Shown: positions 1 to 6,491 of the stretch, in pieces
How the letters are laid out: each line of letters starts with the position of its first letter
Numbering within the stretch: position 1 is the stretch's first letter
Assembly (NCBI GenBank): GCA_001873515.1
Contig: MNZH01000067.1
Span: 1 to 15,906 of the forward strand
Source: Parcubacteria group bacterium CG2_30_45_37
GTDB taxonomy: Bacteria > Patescibacteriota > Patescibacteriia > Patescibacteriales > GWC2-42-12
Direction of reading: 5' to 3'
Length of the DNA stretch: 15,906 nt
Made by a program: the position numbers and the translations under genes
Notes under the pieces: model-generated
What the model was told of the DNA's origin: nothing
Databases searched by the model: none
The model's input: the letters and a program-made list of their open reading frames with translations, nothing else

Positions 1-92
1 TTACCGGCTTGCCTTGGCCCAACAATAGAAATTGCTTCTTTTTTAGCTAAAAATGGCTCTATTTGTATTTCTAACTGTCTTTTTATATACAT
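1..92 (-). CDS. AAA ATPase, AAA_14/DUF4143 type (N-terminal fragment, runs off the left edge)
   Basis: Only the first 30 codons lie in the window. The reading frame starts at an ATG ending at 92 and is open to base 1. It reads MYIKRQLEIQIEPFL and then a Walker A start, SIVGPRQAGK, with the last codon cut by the window edge. A short KRxLE lead-in followed by a GPRQxGK P-loop is characteristic of the AAA_14/DUF4143 ATPases, which are common in archaea and CPR bacteria, often in many copies, and whose role is poorly known. A GGA about 5 bases before the ATG is the only Shine-Dalgarno-like site that I find convincing in the window, and a near-consensus promoter lies just upstream. The family call rests on the N-terminus alone; another P-loop ATPase is possible. 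Confidence 0.75.
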   Translation of the reverse strand, partial: MYIKRQLEIQIEPFLAKKEAISIVGPRQAG

Positions 93-122
93 ATTATTCC
101 TACTATTATTTATTATGATTAT

Positions 123-150
123 ATTATAGCAGGGTTAAATTATTTGTCAA
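123..150 (-). promoter_or_regulatory. Near-consensus sigma-70 promoter for the AAA ATPase gene
   Basis: On the minus strand TTGACA (145-150) is followed after 16 bases by TATAAT (123-128). Both hexamers match consensus. Transcription would start near 116, about 24 bases before the ATG at 92. It lies in the 103-bp spacer after proS, so the ATPase gene can be transcribed independently of the proS run. No terminator hairpin is visible between proS and this promoter. Confidence 0.7.
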
Positions 151-195
151 ATAACATTAAATCCACTTTCCAAAGAAAACTGATTTTTAAAATAA

Positions 196-1887
196 TTATT
201 CACCAATATACTTTCCTACCTCTCCAACCTTAACAATTTCACTAGTTTTTCCATCTCTTCGCTTAACTTCCACTCCTCCCGCTTTTAGCGACTTCTCGCT
301 TACCACCACGCGCCAGGGCAGGCCGATTAAATCCGCGTCCGCGAATTTTTCTCCGGCCGAAACATCGGCGCGGTCGTCATATAAAATTTCCGCGCCCTGT
401 TTTAATAATTTTTCATAAACCTCCCCGGCTTGTTTATAAATTTTTTCTTCTTTGCCTAAAGCAATTAAGTGCGCTTTAAACGGCGCCACCGCTTCCGGCC
501 AAATAATACCCTGCTCATCGTGATATCTTTCCACGATGGTGGCAATGGTCCGGTCAATGCCGATGCCGTAGCAACCCATATAATACAATTTTTCTTTGCC
601 GTCTTTGTCCGTAAAATAAGCTTTCATTTTTTCGCTATAATGATAACCTAGCTGGAAAATATTGCCTACTTCTATGCCTTTGCCGGAGAGCAACTTTTCC
701 CCCGACAGGCTTAAAAATCCCTGCTCCGCCAAGGCGATGTCGCCTTCCAAATTCGGCTGATAGTCTCTGTCTATGTTTATATTTAGTAAATCAACGTCTT
801 TCTTGTTAGACCCGCCGTAAGCATTTTTTATGGTTCTTAGAGAATCGTCCGCTGCTACTAAAACTTCTTTATTAATCCCCACCGGGGAAATAAAACCTGG
901 TTCGCTTTTTAGCTTTCTGATTTCCGCGTCCGTGGCGTGCCGCAATTCATTGGCTTTTGTCAGGTTTTTCAATTTAGTTTCATTAACATTTAAGTCGCCG
1001 CGGATAATGGCTAAAATGAATCTGTTTTTTTCATCAACAAACATCACGTCTTTAAGCTGTTGCCATAAAGGCAGTTTATGGAATTTCACGCCGTCGGCCA
1101 TGGTGTTGCCGCGCGGCGCTTTTACCTCTTTTAGCTTTTCCTCCTGGTCGCTTAAATTCTTTTCTTCTTTTAAAAACTTGGCCACGTCTTCATGCGCGGC
1201 GTAAGCGCCGTCTTTAGTATAAAGAAAATAACTTTCACCCACTTGGCTTTCCACGATAAATTCATGGCAATACTCGCCGCCGATGTAGCCATTATCAGAT
1301 TCCACTATCAGAGTATCCAGCCCCAGTCTTTTAAAAATACTGCAATAAACTTTTTTCATTTTCTCATACTCTTTTTTAAAATCCGCCTCGTCGGCATGAA
1401 AAGAGTAGCCGTCTTTCATTAAAAATTCCCGTAGGCGCAAAAGGCCGCCGCGCGCCTTTAATTCATCGCGGAATTTAGTGGAAAACTGATAAATTTGAAA
1501 AGGCAGGTCGCGAAAACTTATGTTAAATTTCTTAACCAAATCAACCATCATCTCTTCGGCCGTGCCGCCCAAGGCGAATTCCGAGCCGTTCCGGTCCTTA
1601 ACTTTAGTTAGCTCAAAACTGACCGACTCGGTACGATTGGTCTGCCGCCATAATTCCAGGGGGTGCAAAACCGGCGCCAACATTTTTTGCGCTCCGCTCC
1701 TGTCCATTTCCTCTTCAATTATTTTCGCCACCTTATCGCGCGCCATCATGCCTAAAGGCAAATAAAAATACCGGCCGGCCGCTGATTCTCTGATAAATCC
1801 GGCTTGATGCAGATATTTATTGCTGGCGATTTTCAGGTCGCTGGAGACCGTCTTCATGGTCCGGCCGAATAACTTTGAGTATTTCAT
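196..1887 (-). CDS. proS: Prolyl-tRNA synthetase, bacterial type with editing insertion
   Basis: Class II aminoacyl-tRNA synthetase that charges tRNA(Pro) in the cytoplasm. The frame is open from 1926, but I choose the ATG at 1887 because the protein then begins MKYSKLFGRT, which matches the usual N-terminus of the family, giving 563 residues. In numbering from the 1926 codon, motif 2 is at 151-175 (FRDELKARGG...REFLMKDGYSF), motif 3 at 450-465 (MGCYGIGIDRT), and the anticodon-binding domain fills about 480-576. Between motifs 2 and 3 lies the YbaK-like INS editing domain, with a lysine at 292 where the editing lysine of E. coli ProRS is expected and a GxxxP motif at 344-348. The enzyme therefore probably still clears mischarged Ala-tRNA(Pro). 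There is no clear ribosome-binding site at either start. It follows the MEMO-AMMECR1 gene by 45 bp and is the last gene of that run. Confidence 0.96.
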   Translation of the reverse strand: MKYSKLFGRTMKTVSSDLKIASNKYLHQAGFIRESAAGRYFYLPLGMMARDKVAKIIEEEMDRSGAQKMLAPVLHPLELWRQTNRTESVSFELTKVKDRNGSEFALGGTAEEMMVDLVKKFNISFRDLPFQIYQFSTKFRDELKARGGLLRLREFLMKDGYSFHADEADFKKEYEKMKKVYCSIFKRLGLDTLIVESDNGYIGGEYCHEFIVESQVGESYFLYTKDGAYAAHEDVAKFLKEEKNLSDQEEKLKEVKAPRGNTMADGVKFHKLPLWQQLKDVMFVDEKNRFILAIIRGDLNVNETKLKNLTKANELRHATDAEIRKLKSEPGFISPVGINKEVLVAADDSLRTIKNAYGGSNKKDVDLLNINIDRDYQPNLEGDIALAEQGFLSLSGEKLLSGKGIEVGNIFQLGYHYSEKMKAYFTDKDGKEKLYYMGCYGIGIDRTIATIVERYHDEQGIIWPEAVAPFKAHLIALGKEEKIYKQAGEVYEKLLKQGAEILYDDRADVSAGEKFADADLIGLPWRVVVSEKSLKAGGVEVKRRDGKTSEIVKVGEVGKYIGE

Positions 1888-1932
1888 ATATGAAGTTATT
1901 TTATTAAAATCTTGGCTAAGTGTCAATAAATT

Positions 1933-3417
1933 TTACTTAAACACCTGCGCGCTGAAAATTTGTATCTCCGTGTCTTTATCTTTATAGCAGCTCGGGCTAA
2001 GCCCGGCTTTCTGCGAGCAAAGCTGGCCCAAAAATTCTTCCAACGTCCAGCCGGTTTCCGTGGCCACCTGGGGCAAAAACACGCCGCTCCGGCCGCCCTT
2101 TCTAATAATCACCCCCTGCTTGCCTAATTCGATTTTTTTCCAGTCGTCAATCGCCTCCGGAGCCGACAGGACGCTTACTTCGTACTCCAGTTCATCTAAT
2201 TCGCTTTTTTCCACCGGATTAAAACGCCCGTCTTCCGAACAGGCGGCCACGGCCATTTCCCGCACCACCTGCCACAGCGGTTCATCCGTCGGCACAATCT
2301 GACCGATGCAGCCGCGCAATTGCCCATTTTTAGTCAAGGTCACGAAGGCGCCCTGCTTTTGCTTTAACCTTTCATCGGTAACGTCAAACTCCGGCGCTTG
2401 GCCGGTCGTAACAAAACTCTCTACCGTCTCTTTGGCCATGGTTAGTAAAAGCTCTCGTTGTTCTCTATTTAACCCGCCGGCAGTTTGAATTTGAGCGAAA
2501 GCCACCGCCCCATAGCCCACCACCCGATTTTTATCGCCGATGCCGGAAACGTCGCCGCTATTTAAGTATTTTAAAACTTCAATTTTATCCCAGCCAGACA
2601 ATCGCGCCAGCTCCAATAAAGTTTTAACCGCATCAATGCCGCACAGCACAGTTTGTTCGTTGGCTACGCCAGAATTCTCCACGCTTTCCACATATTTTTC
2701 CAACTCGTCAACTTTCCCGCTTTTAATTTTTTCCAAAGCGCCTCGGTCAATTTTATTGGCGTCCTCATGTTTAGGGTAATGCGACATGTCGGAAGAAACC
2801 ACTACCACGTCATTTTCACCCAAATTATCTTTTAAGGCCTTGGCCAATTTTTTATAGCTATCGTCAGCTTTGTTGCCTAGCATTATGGGCACGATTTTAA
2901 AATTGCCAGCCAATACCACCTGTAAAAACGGAATCTCCACTTCTAAAACATGGTCCTGGCCATGAACCGAAGCGTCGTATTTTATCGCGCTATCGGCTTT
3001 TATTAGCTTATCAGCCAATTCTTTATCCACCGCCACCTGGCCCAAGGGCGTCTGCCAAACGTCGCTTGAGTCAATCGCCGCTCCGTCAAAATAGGCGGTA
3101 TGAGAATTACCGATAAGCACGGCCGTATTTATTTTTACACCTTCAAGCAACTTAAAGGCGTAAGCCGCCACCTGACCGCTAAAATCATAGCCCGCGTGCG
3201 GCACTATGATGGCTTTAATTTCACCCGCCACCGGCGGCGTGGACGCTTGCTTTAAATAACCGTTAATTTGTTCGGTAATTTCCTCGGCTGCGGCCGGATA
3301 AAACTGCCCGGCCACGGCCGGCGGCCGGATTTCTTTCGGCATATCATTAGACGCCTGTTCAACCGAACAAGCGGTTAGAAATAAAATTATTATAAATACA
3401 AAAACCAATTTTCTCAT
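1933..3417 (-). CDS. Lipoprotein MEMO-AMMECR1 fusion (AmmeMemoRadiSam proteins B and A)
   Basis: A 494-residue fusion. The N-terminus is a lipoprotein signal: MRKL, a hydrophobic stretch, then the lipobox LTAC with Cys17. Residues about 31-309 are a MEMO-family domain, with the expected metal-site motifs PHAGY (His73), GNSH (His106), MSHYP (His213) and Cys259. Residues about 315-494 are an AMMECR1 domain with the signature LRGCIG (368-372). In many prokaryotes these two proteins are encoded with a radical SAM enzyme as the 'AmmeMemoRadiSam' set, whose reaction is not established; no radical SAM gene lies in this window. The lipobox would place both domains outside the membrane as a lipid-anchored protein, which is odd for a set usually thought cytoplasmic. 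It starts 9 bp after the stop of the IMPase-family gene, so it is probably co-transcribed. Confidence 0.92.
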   Translation of the reverse strand: MRKLVFVFIIILFLTACSVEQASNDMPKEIRPPAVAGQFYPAAAEEITEQINGYLKQASTPPVAGEIKAIIVPHAGYDFSGQVAAYAFKLLEGVKINTAVLIGNSHTAYFDGAAIDSSDVWQTPLGQVAVDKELADKLIKADSAIKYDASVHGQDHVLEVEIPFLQVVLAGNFKIVPIMLGNKADDSYKKLAKALKDNLGENDVVVVSSDMSHYPKHEDANKIDRGALEKIKSGKVDELEKYVESVENSGVANEQTVLCGIDAVKTLLELARLSGWDKIEVLKYLNSGDVSGIGDKNRVVGYGAVAFAQIQTAGGLNREQRELLLTMAKETVESFVTTGQAPEFDVTDERLKQKQGAFVTLTKNGQLRGCIGQIVPTDEPLWQVVREMAVAACSEDGRFNPVEKSELDELEYEVSVLSAPEAIDDWKKIELGKQGVIIRKGGRSGVFLPQVATETGWTLEEFLGQLCSQKAGLSPSCYKDKDTEIQIFSAQVFK

Positions 3418-3426
3418 ATACAGGCT

Positions 3427-4203
3427 TTACTTTCCCCTAACCGCGCCTAAAATCTGCCTATGCACTTTGCCGTTGGAGGCGACAATTTCCGCCAGGCCTA
3501 AGCGCCAGTCGCGGCCGGAAAAATCCGTGACTTTGCCGCCGGCCTCGCGCACCAAGAGCGCGCCAGCCGCCACGTCCCAATCATGCGTGCCCGGCGCCAC
3601 GAACGATTCCACCCGCCCGGCCGCCACATAAGAGAGCTCGATGGCCGCCGAACCCAGCGGCCGGCAATCCAGCTCGTTTAGTTTCTGTCGGCGCCAATAA
3701 GCCAAAGCTTTCTTGATGTTGGCGTCTTGCGGCCCATGACAAAAAGTATTTAAAACTTTGCCCTGAAAAATTTTAGAAACCGAAATTTTTCTGCCGTTTA
3801 ATTCCGCTCCGCCGCCGGCTTCGGCCATAAAAATTTCTTCCAGCATAGGAACGTCGACCAGACCGAAAACCAACTCGCCTCTTTTGGCTAAAGCCAAAGA
3901 AATTGACCAGAGCGGATTATGCATGGAAAAATTAGTGGTACCGTCAATCGGGTCCAAGTACCAAGTGTACTCGGAATAATTTTTTTCTGCCGGCCGCTCC
4001 TCGGAAATAATGCCGTAGTCGGGAAAATGTTTAACCAGCTCGTTTATAATTATTTCTTGCGACATTAAATCGCACTTGGTCAAAATTTCATGGTGCGACT
4101 TTAGCATCACCTCGGCGCGATTAAATTTTTCGTATTCTTTAATTAATCGCTTGCCGACTTGTCTGACCGCGCTTAAAGCTACTTTTTTTATTGGCTGATT
4201 CAT
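3427..4203 (-). CDS. Inositol monophosphatase-family phosphatase
   Basis: Cytoplasmic Mg2+-dependent phosphatase of the IMPase/SuhB/FBPase superfamily, 258 residues, the usual length. The metal-binding motifs are clear: SEE at 67-69, DPIDGTTNF at 84-92, and WDVAAGALLVREAGG at 209-223. The substrate cannot be told from sequence; inositol-1-phosphate, fructose-1,6-bisphosphate, 3'-phosphoadenosine phosphates and histidinol phosphate are all hydrolysed by members. The ATG overlaps the stop of the metallophosphoesterase gene as ATGA (4200-4203), so translation of the two is probably coupled. Two phosphatases side by side may serve related small-molecule salvage, but that is inference. Confidence 0.93.
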   Translation of the reverse strand: MNQPIKKVALSAVRQVGKRLIKEYEKFNRAEVMLKSHHEILTKCDLMSQEIIINELVKHFPDYGIISEERPAEKNYSEYTWYLDPIDGTTNFSMHNPLWSISLALAKRGELVFGLVDVPMLEEIFMAEAGGGAELNGRKISVSKIFQGKVLNTFCHGPQDANIKKALAYWRRQKLNELDCRPLGSAAIELSYVAAGRVESFVAPGTHDWDVAAGALLVREAGGKVTDFSGRDWRLGLAEIVASNGKVHRQILGAVRGK

Positions 4204-4688
4204 ATGAGTTCTAATATTTTCAACTCCAGCTCATTAGTTTCATCATCCCAAACCGCGAAGCTGGCCTTATTGAACACGCCGCCCAAAGTTCCCGGATTGA
4301 CCAGCGTCACGCCGTCCTTTTCTTTAATCCAAGGTTCATGAGTATGGCCATAAAAAACAATCCGGCAAGGCTTTATTTTCAAAACACTTTCTACGTACCA
4401 AGGTTCGTGGCATAACCCAATAGTTTTTCCGCCCAATTCAAAAACGCCAAACCGGCCCAAATATTTTATGTTTTTATATTTGCCGACTTCAGGCTCGTCG
4501 TATATTTCCAAGTTGCCGCGCACCAAATAAATAATTTTAAAACTTTTCGCCAGATACGCCAAAGTTTCGCTATTAACCACGTCGCCCGAGCAAATTGCGT
4601 TGGCAATGTCCTGGCCCCTGCCCCAATTAAAGCACTTTTCCAGATTGGCCAGATTATCGTGAATATCAGAAATTATTAAAAATTTCAT
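4200..4688 (-). CDS. Metallophosphoesterase, YfcE/MJ0936-like
   Basis: Small calcineurin-like phosphodiesterase. The frame is open from 4706, but the ATG at 4688 puts the first metal motif at the usual place (MKFLIISDIHDN), giving 162 residues. The motif set is complete: D-x-H in SDIHD, GD in SGDVV, GN in RGNLE, H in CHEP, and the final GHTHEP, followed by the typical VNPGTLGG near the C-terminus. Family members cleave phosphodiester model substrates or cyclic nucleotides; the natural substrate here is unknown. The start lies inside the 3' end of the permease gene (23-base overlap with the 4688 start), and its TGA stop overlaps the next ATG, so it belongs to one translationally linked run. 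Confidence 0.92.
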   Translation of the reverse strand: MKFLIISDIHDNLANLEKCFNWGRGQDIANAICSGDVVNSETLAYLAKSFKIIYLVRGNLEIYDEPEVGKYKNIKYLGRFGVFELGGKTIGLCHEPWYVESVLKIKPCRIVFYGHTHEPWIKEKDGVTLVNPGTLGGVFNKASFAVWDDETNELELKILELI

Positions 4689-5799
4689 AAATAAATCCCA
4701 AAACAAAAAGCAGGGACAAAAACCAAGCCACCGGCCTGGTCAATTTATTTTTAATCACCGAAACGACTTCCGGCTTGGCTTTAATCTTAAACATCAGCCA
4801 GATTAAAATTATGCCGGATAAGCCGCCCGTAACCGCGCCGGTTAAACTCACCACTTTAATTAAATTGTCCCAGCCGATTAAGTACAAACCATATGGCACA
4901 AAACAAGCCAGAAACCAGGCCAATTTATTATTCAACCCCAAATCCCATTGAAAAATTTCTTCCATGGCCTGGGCAAAAACAATATAGGAAGTAATAATGG
5001 CTAACAGCCCAAAAATCAGAGAAAAAGTCACAATGCCGTCAGACATTACCGCGGCTAAGCCCACCAAGGTGTCCGGCGTGGTAGCCGAGCCGGTAATGCC
5101 CAAAACCACTAAAACGAAAAGTGTCATTAAAACCGCAGGAATAAAAGTCCCCCAGGCGATGGCGCTTTTGATTTTATTTTTTTCGTAGGCCAATAAGCGG
5201 CAGATTTCCGGAACGGCCGCGCTACCGCCCACGGCGAAAAAAATCGGGCCATAAGGCAACAAGGCGTTAGGCCAATCAATTAACTGAAAATTGCTTAACT
5301 GAATATAGCCGAAGCCGCGCCAGGCGATCAAGCCAATGGCCAAAACCAAAAGCGAAGTTAAAACCAGTTCGGCGCCGGCCAGCATTTTTAAATCAAAAAA
5401 AGTTATCAAAGTTACCGTGGCAAACAAGGCGGTGGCGTAAATGAAAACTTCGCCGCCCCAATAAGGGCCTAGAAGTTGATGCAAAAAAATCCCGCCCACG
5501 ATAATGTAAGCCAGGATTGAGCCGTAGACGCCGACGATTTCCACTGCCGAAGTAAAAATTTTACCGCCATAACCGATATACCAGCCAATCAAGCCGGGTA
5601 AGCGGCGCTTTTCCTTAGTTGATAAAATCGCTTCGGCGAAAAGCAGCTGCAGATAATACTGAATCGCGGCCAAACCGGCCATGAAAATAAAAAGCGGGAT
5701 TACGCCCGATTTATTGACAACATAAGGAATGGTGAATAAACCCACGCCAATAATCGTGCCCATCAAAGTGACGATTGCCAGCAAATAATTTTTTGTCAT
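4666..5799 (-). CDS. Amino acid permease of the APC superfamily (AAAP/HAAAP-like)
   Basis: A 377-residue integral membrane protein with about 11 hydrophobic segments. The N-terminus is typical of amino acid transporters: helix 1 carries the broken-helix motif GTIIGVGLFTIPYV (14-27), used for substrate and ion binding. A second unwound helix is suggested around FFAVGGSAAVPEICR in the middle of the protein. This fits the AAAP/HAAAP branch, which takes up aromatic or other amino acids with protons or sodium. Specificity cannot be read from sequence. It starts just after the TRAX-like gene and overlaps the phosphoesterase gene. Uptake of amino acids agrees with the two peptidases encoded upstream and with an auxotrophic life style. 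Confidence 0.88.
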   Translation of the reverse strand: MTKNYLLAIVTLMGTIIGVGLFTIPYVVNKSGVIPLFIFMAGLAAIQYYLQLLFAEAILSTKEKRRLPGLIGWYIGYGGKIFTSAVEIVGVYGSILAYIIVGGIFLHQLLGPYWGGEVFIYATALFATVTLITFFDLKMLAGAELVLTSLLVLAIGLIAWRGFGYIQLSNFQLIDWPNALLPYGPIFFAVGGSAAVPEICRLLAYEKNKIKSAIAWGTFIPAVLMTLFVLVVLGITGSATTPDTLVGLAAVMSDGIVTFSLIFGLLAIITSYIVFAQAMEEIFQWDLGLNNKLAWFLACFVPYGLYLIGWDNLIKVVSLTGAVTGGLSGIILIWLMFKIKAKPEVVSVIKNKLTRPVAWFLSLLFVLGFIYEIFNNF

Positions 5800-5812
5800 A
5801 TTGCGTACAGGC

Positions 5813-6382
5813 TTATTTTCTCAAATTTATCTCGTAATTAATCTGCTCAATTTTTCTTAAATTGCCTTTGGCCTGGTCGTACTTGGTGCGCAAATAGCCG
5901 GTCATATCAAATTCCACTAATTCGGACATAATTTCATCAATCATGTTTTTTATTTTCGCCACCTCTTTATATTTGCCTTGAGCGGCCCGGTTAACCGCCT
6001 GGCGCACTAATTCGCCGGTCAGGTCGCAGATGCCCGATAAATAACTTTCCGCGTTTATCTCTAGCCCTTTAATCGCCTCGACTTTTTCTCCGCTGGTTAA
6101 TTTGTAAAACATTTTCGCTTCAACATATTCTTCCGCTCCGGCTTTATAAGCGCCTTCTTGAGCCAGCCTGGTGTAGCCGAATTTTTTTTCCAGCTTAATT
6201 AAAATTTTCTCTATCTCGGCCAAAGACTGACCGGCTTTTTTATCATCCCCGCGGTGCAGGGAAAAAATTACTCTTTTGGAATCATATAACACCACGTTAG
6301 ACAAGCTGATAATCTGGCGCCGCTCGCTTTCATGCGCTACATACTCCCCCCTTAATTTCTCTATGAATTTTTTATTAATCAT
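5813..6382 (-). CDS. Translin/TRAX-family protein, TRAX-like (probable RNase)
   Basis: All-helical protein of 189 residues that aligns by eye with translin and, more closely, TRAX. The key block ESYLSGICDLTGELVRQAVN (112-131) matches the YLxGxxDLTGELxRxxxN signature, and the C-terminal part, with KYDQAK followed by RKIEQINYEINLR, matches the end of the family. An earlier block EEYVEAKMF (84-92) corresponds to the QEYVEA stretch of TRAX. The acidic residues E85, E88 and D120, with E124 nearby, correspond to those needed for the RNase activity of TRAX in the C3PO complex, so this looks like a catalytic rather than a purely structural member. The family is best known in eukaryotes and archaea. 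It follows pilB after a palindromic spacer and precedes the permease by 13 bp. RNA processing or decay is the likely role; substrates are unknown. Confidence 0.85.
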   Translation of the reverse strand: MINKKFIEKLRGEYVAHESERRQIISLSNVVLYDSKRVIFSLHRGDDKKAGQSLAEIEKILIKLEKKFGYTRLAQEGAYKAGAEEYVEAKMFYKLTSGEKVEAIKGLEINAESYLSGICDLTGELVRQAVNRAAQGKYKEVAKIKNMIDEIMSELVEFDMTGYLRTKYDQAKGNLRKIEQINYEINLRK

Positions 6383-6388
6383 AAATTA

Positions 6389-6484
6389 TTGCCCCCTTTA
6401 ATAAAGGGGGTTAGGGGGATTTACATATTCCACCTTAAAAATCCCCCGCCCTTGCGGGCAACCCCTTTGTTAAAGGGGTTATTT
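6389..6484. repeat. Composite palindromic element in the pilB-translin spacer
   Basis: Nearly the whole spacer is made of nested inverted repeats. A perfect 9-bp stem CCCCCTTTA/TAAAGGGGG (6392-6400 and 6402-6410) is followed by GGGGGATTT (6414-6422), which pairs with AAATCCCCC (6439-6447). There follow a small GCCC/GGGC hairpin (6448-6459) and an 8-bp stem ACCCCTTT/AAAGGGGT (6461-6468 and 6472-6479). The two ends resemble each other as inverted copies, so the unit looks like a REP or MITE-type mobile repeat rather than a plain terminator. In RNA it could still act as an attenuator or processing site between pilB and the TRAX-like gene; there is no clean U-run. Confidence 0.8.
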
Positions 6485-6491
6485 TAATTAA

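Noticed and set aside
4200..4706. Possible use of TGA as a sense codon throughout the genome (Gracilibacteria-type code)
   Set aside because: The phosphoesterase and the permease end at TGA in ordinary overlapping-gene junctions with normal C-termini, and conserved glycines in all genes use GGN codons. Only the restriction gene shows a suspicious in-frame TGA.
3418..5812. Shared GCCTGTA just before the MEMO-AMMECR1 and permease starts
   Set aside because: Only seven to eight bases are shared, in short spacers directly after stop codons, at different distances from the ATG. Chance is a sufficient explanation.
6389..6484. Plain rho-independent terminator after pilB
   Set aside because: The stems are multiple and nested, with no U-run after a single stem on the minus strand. 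A repeat element explains the structure better, though some termination is possible.
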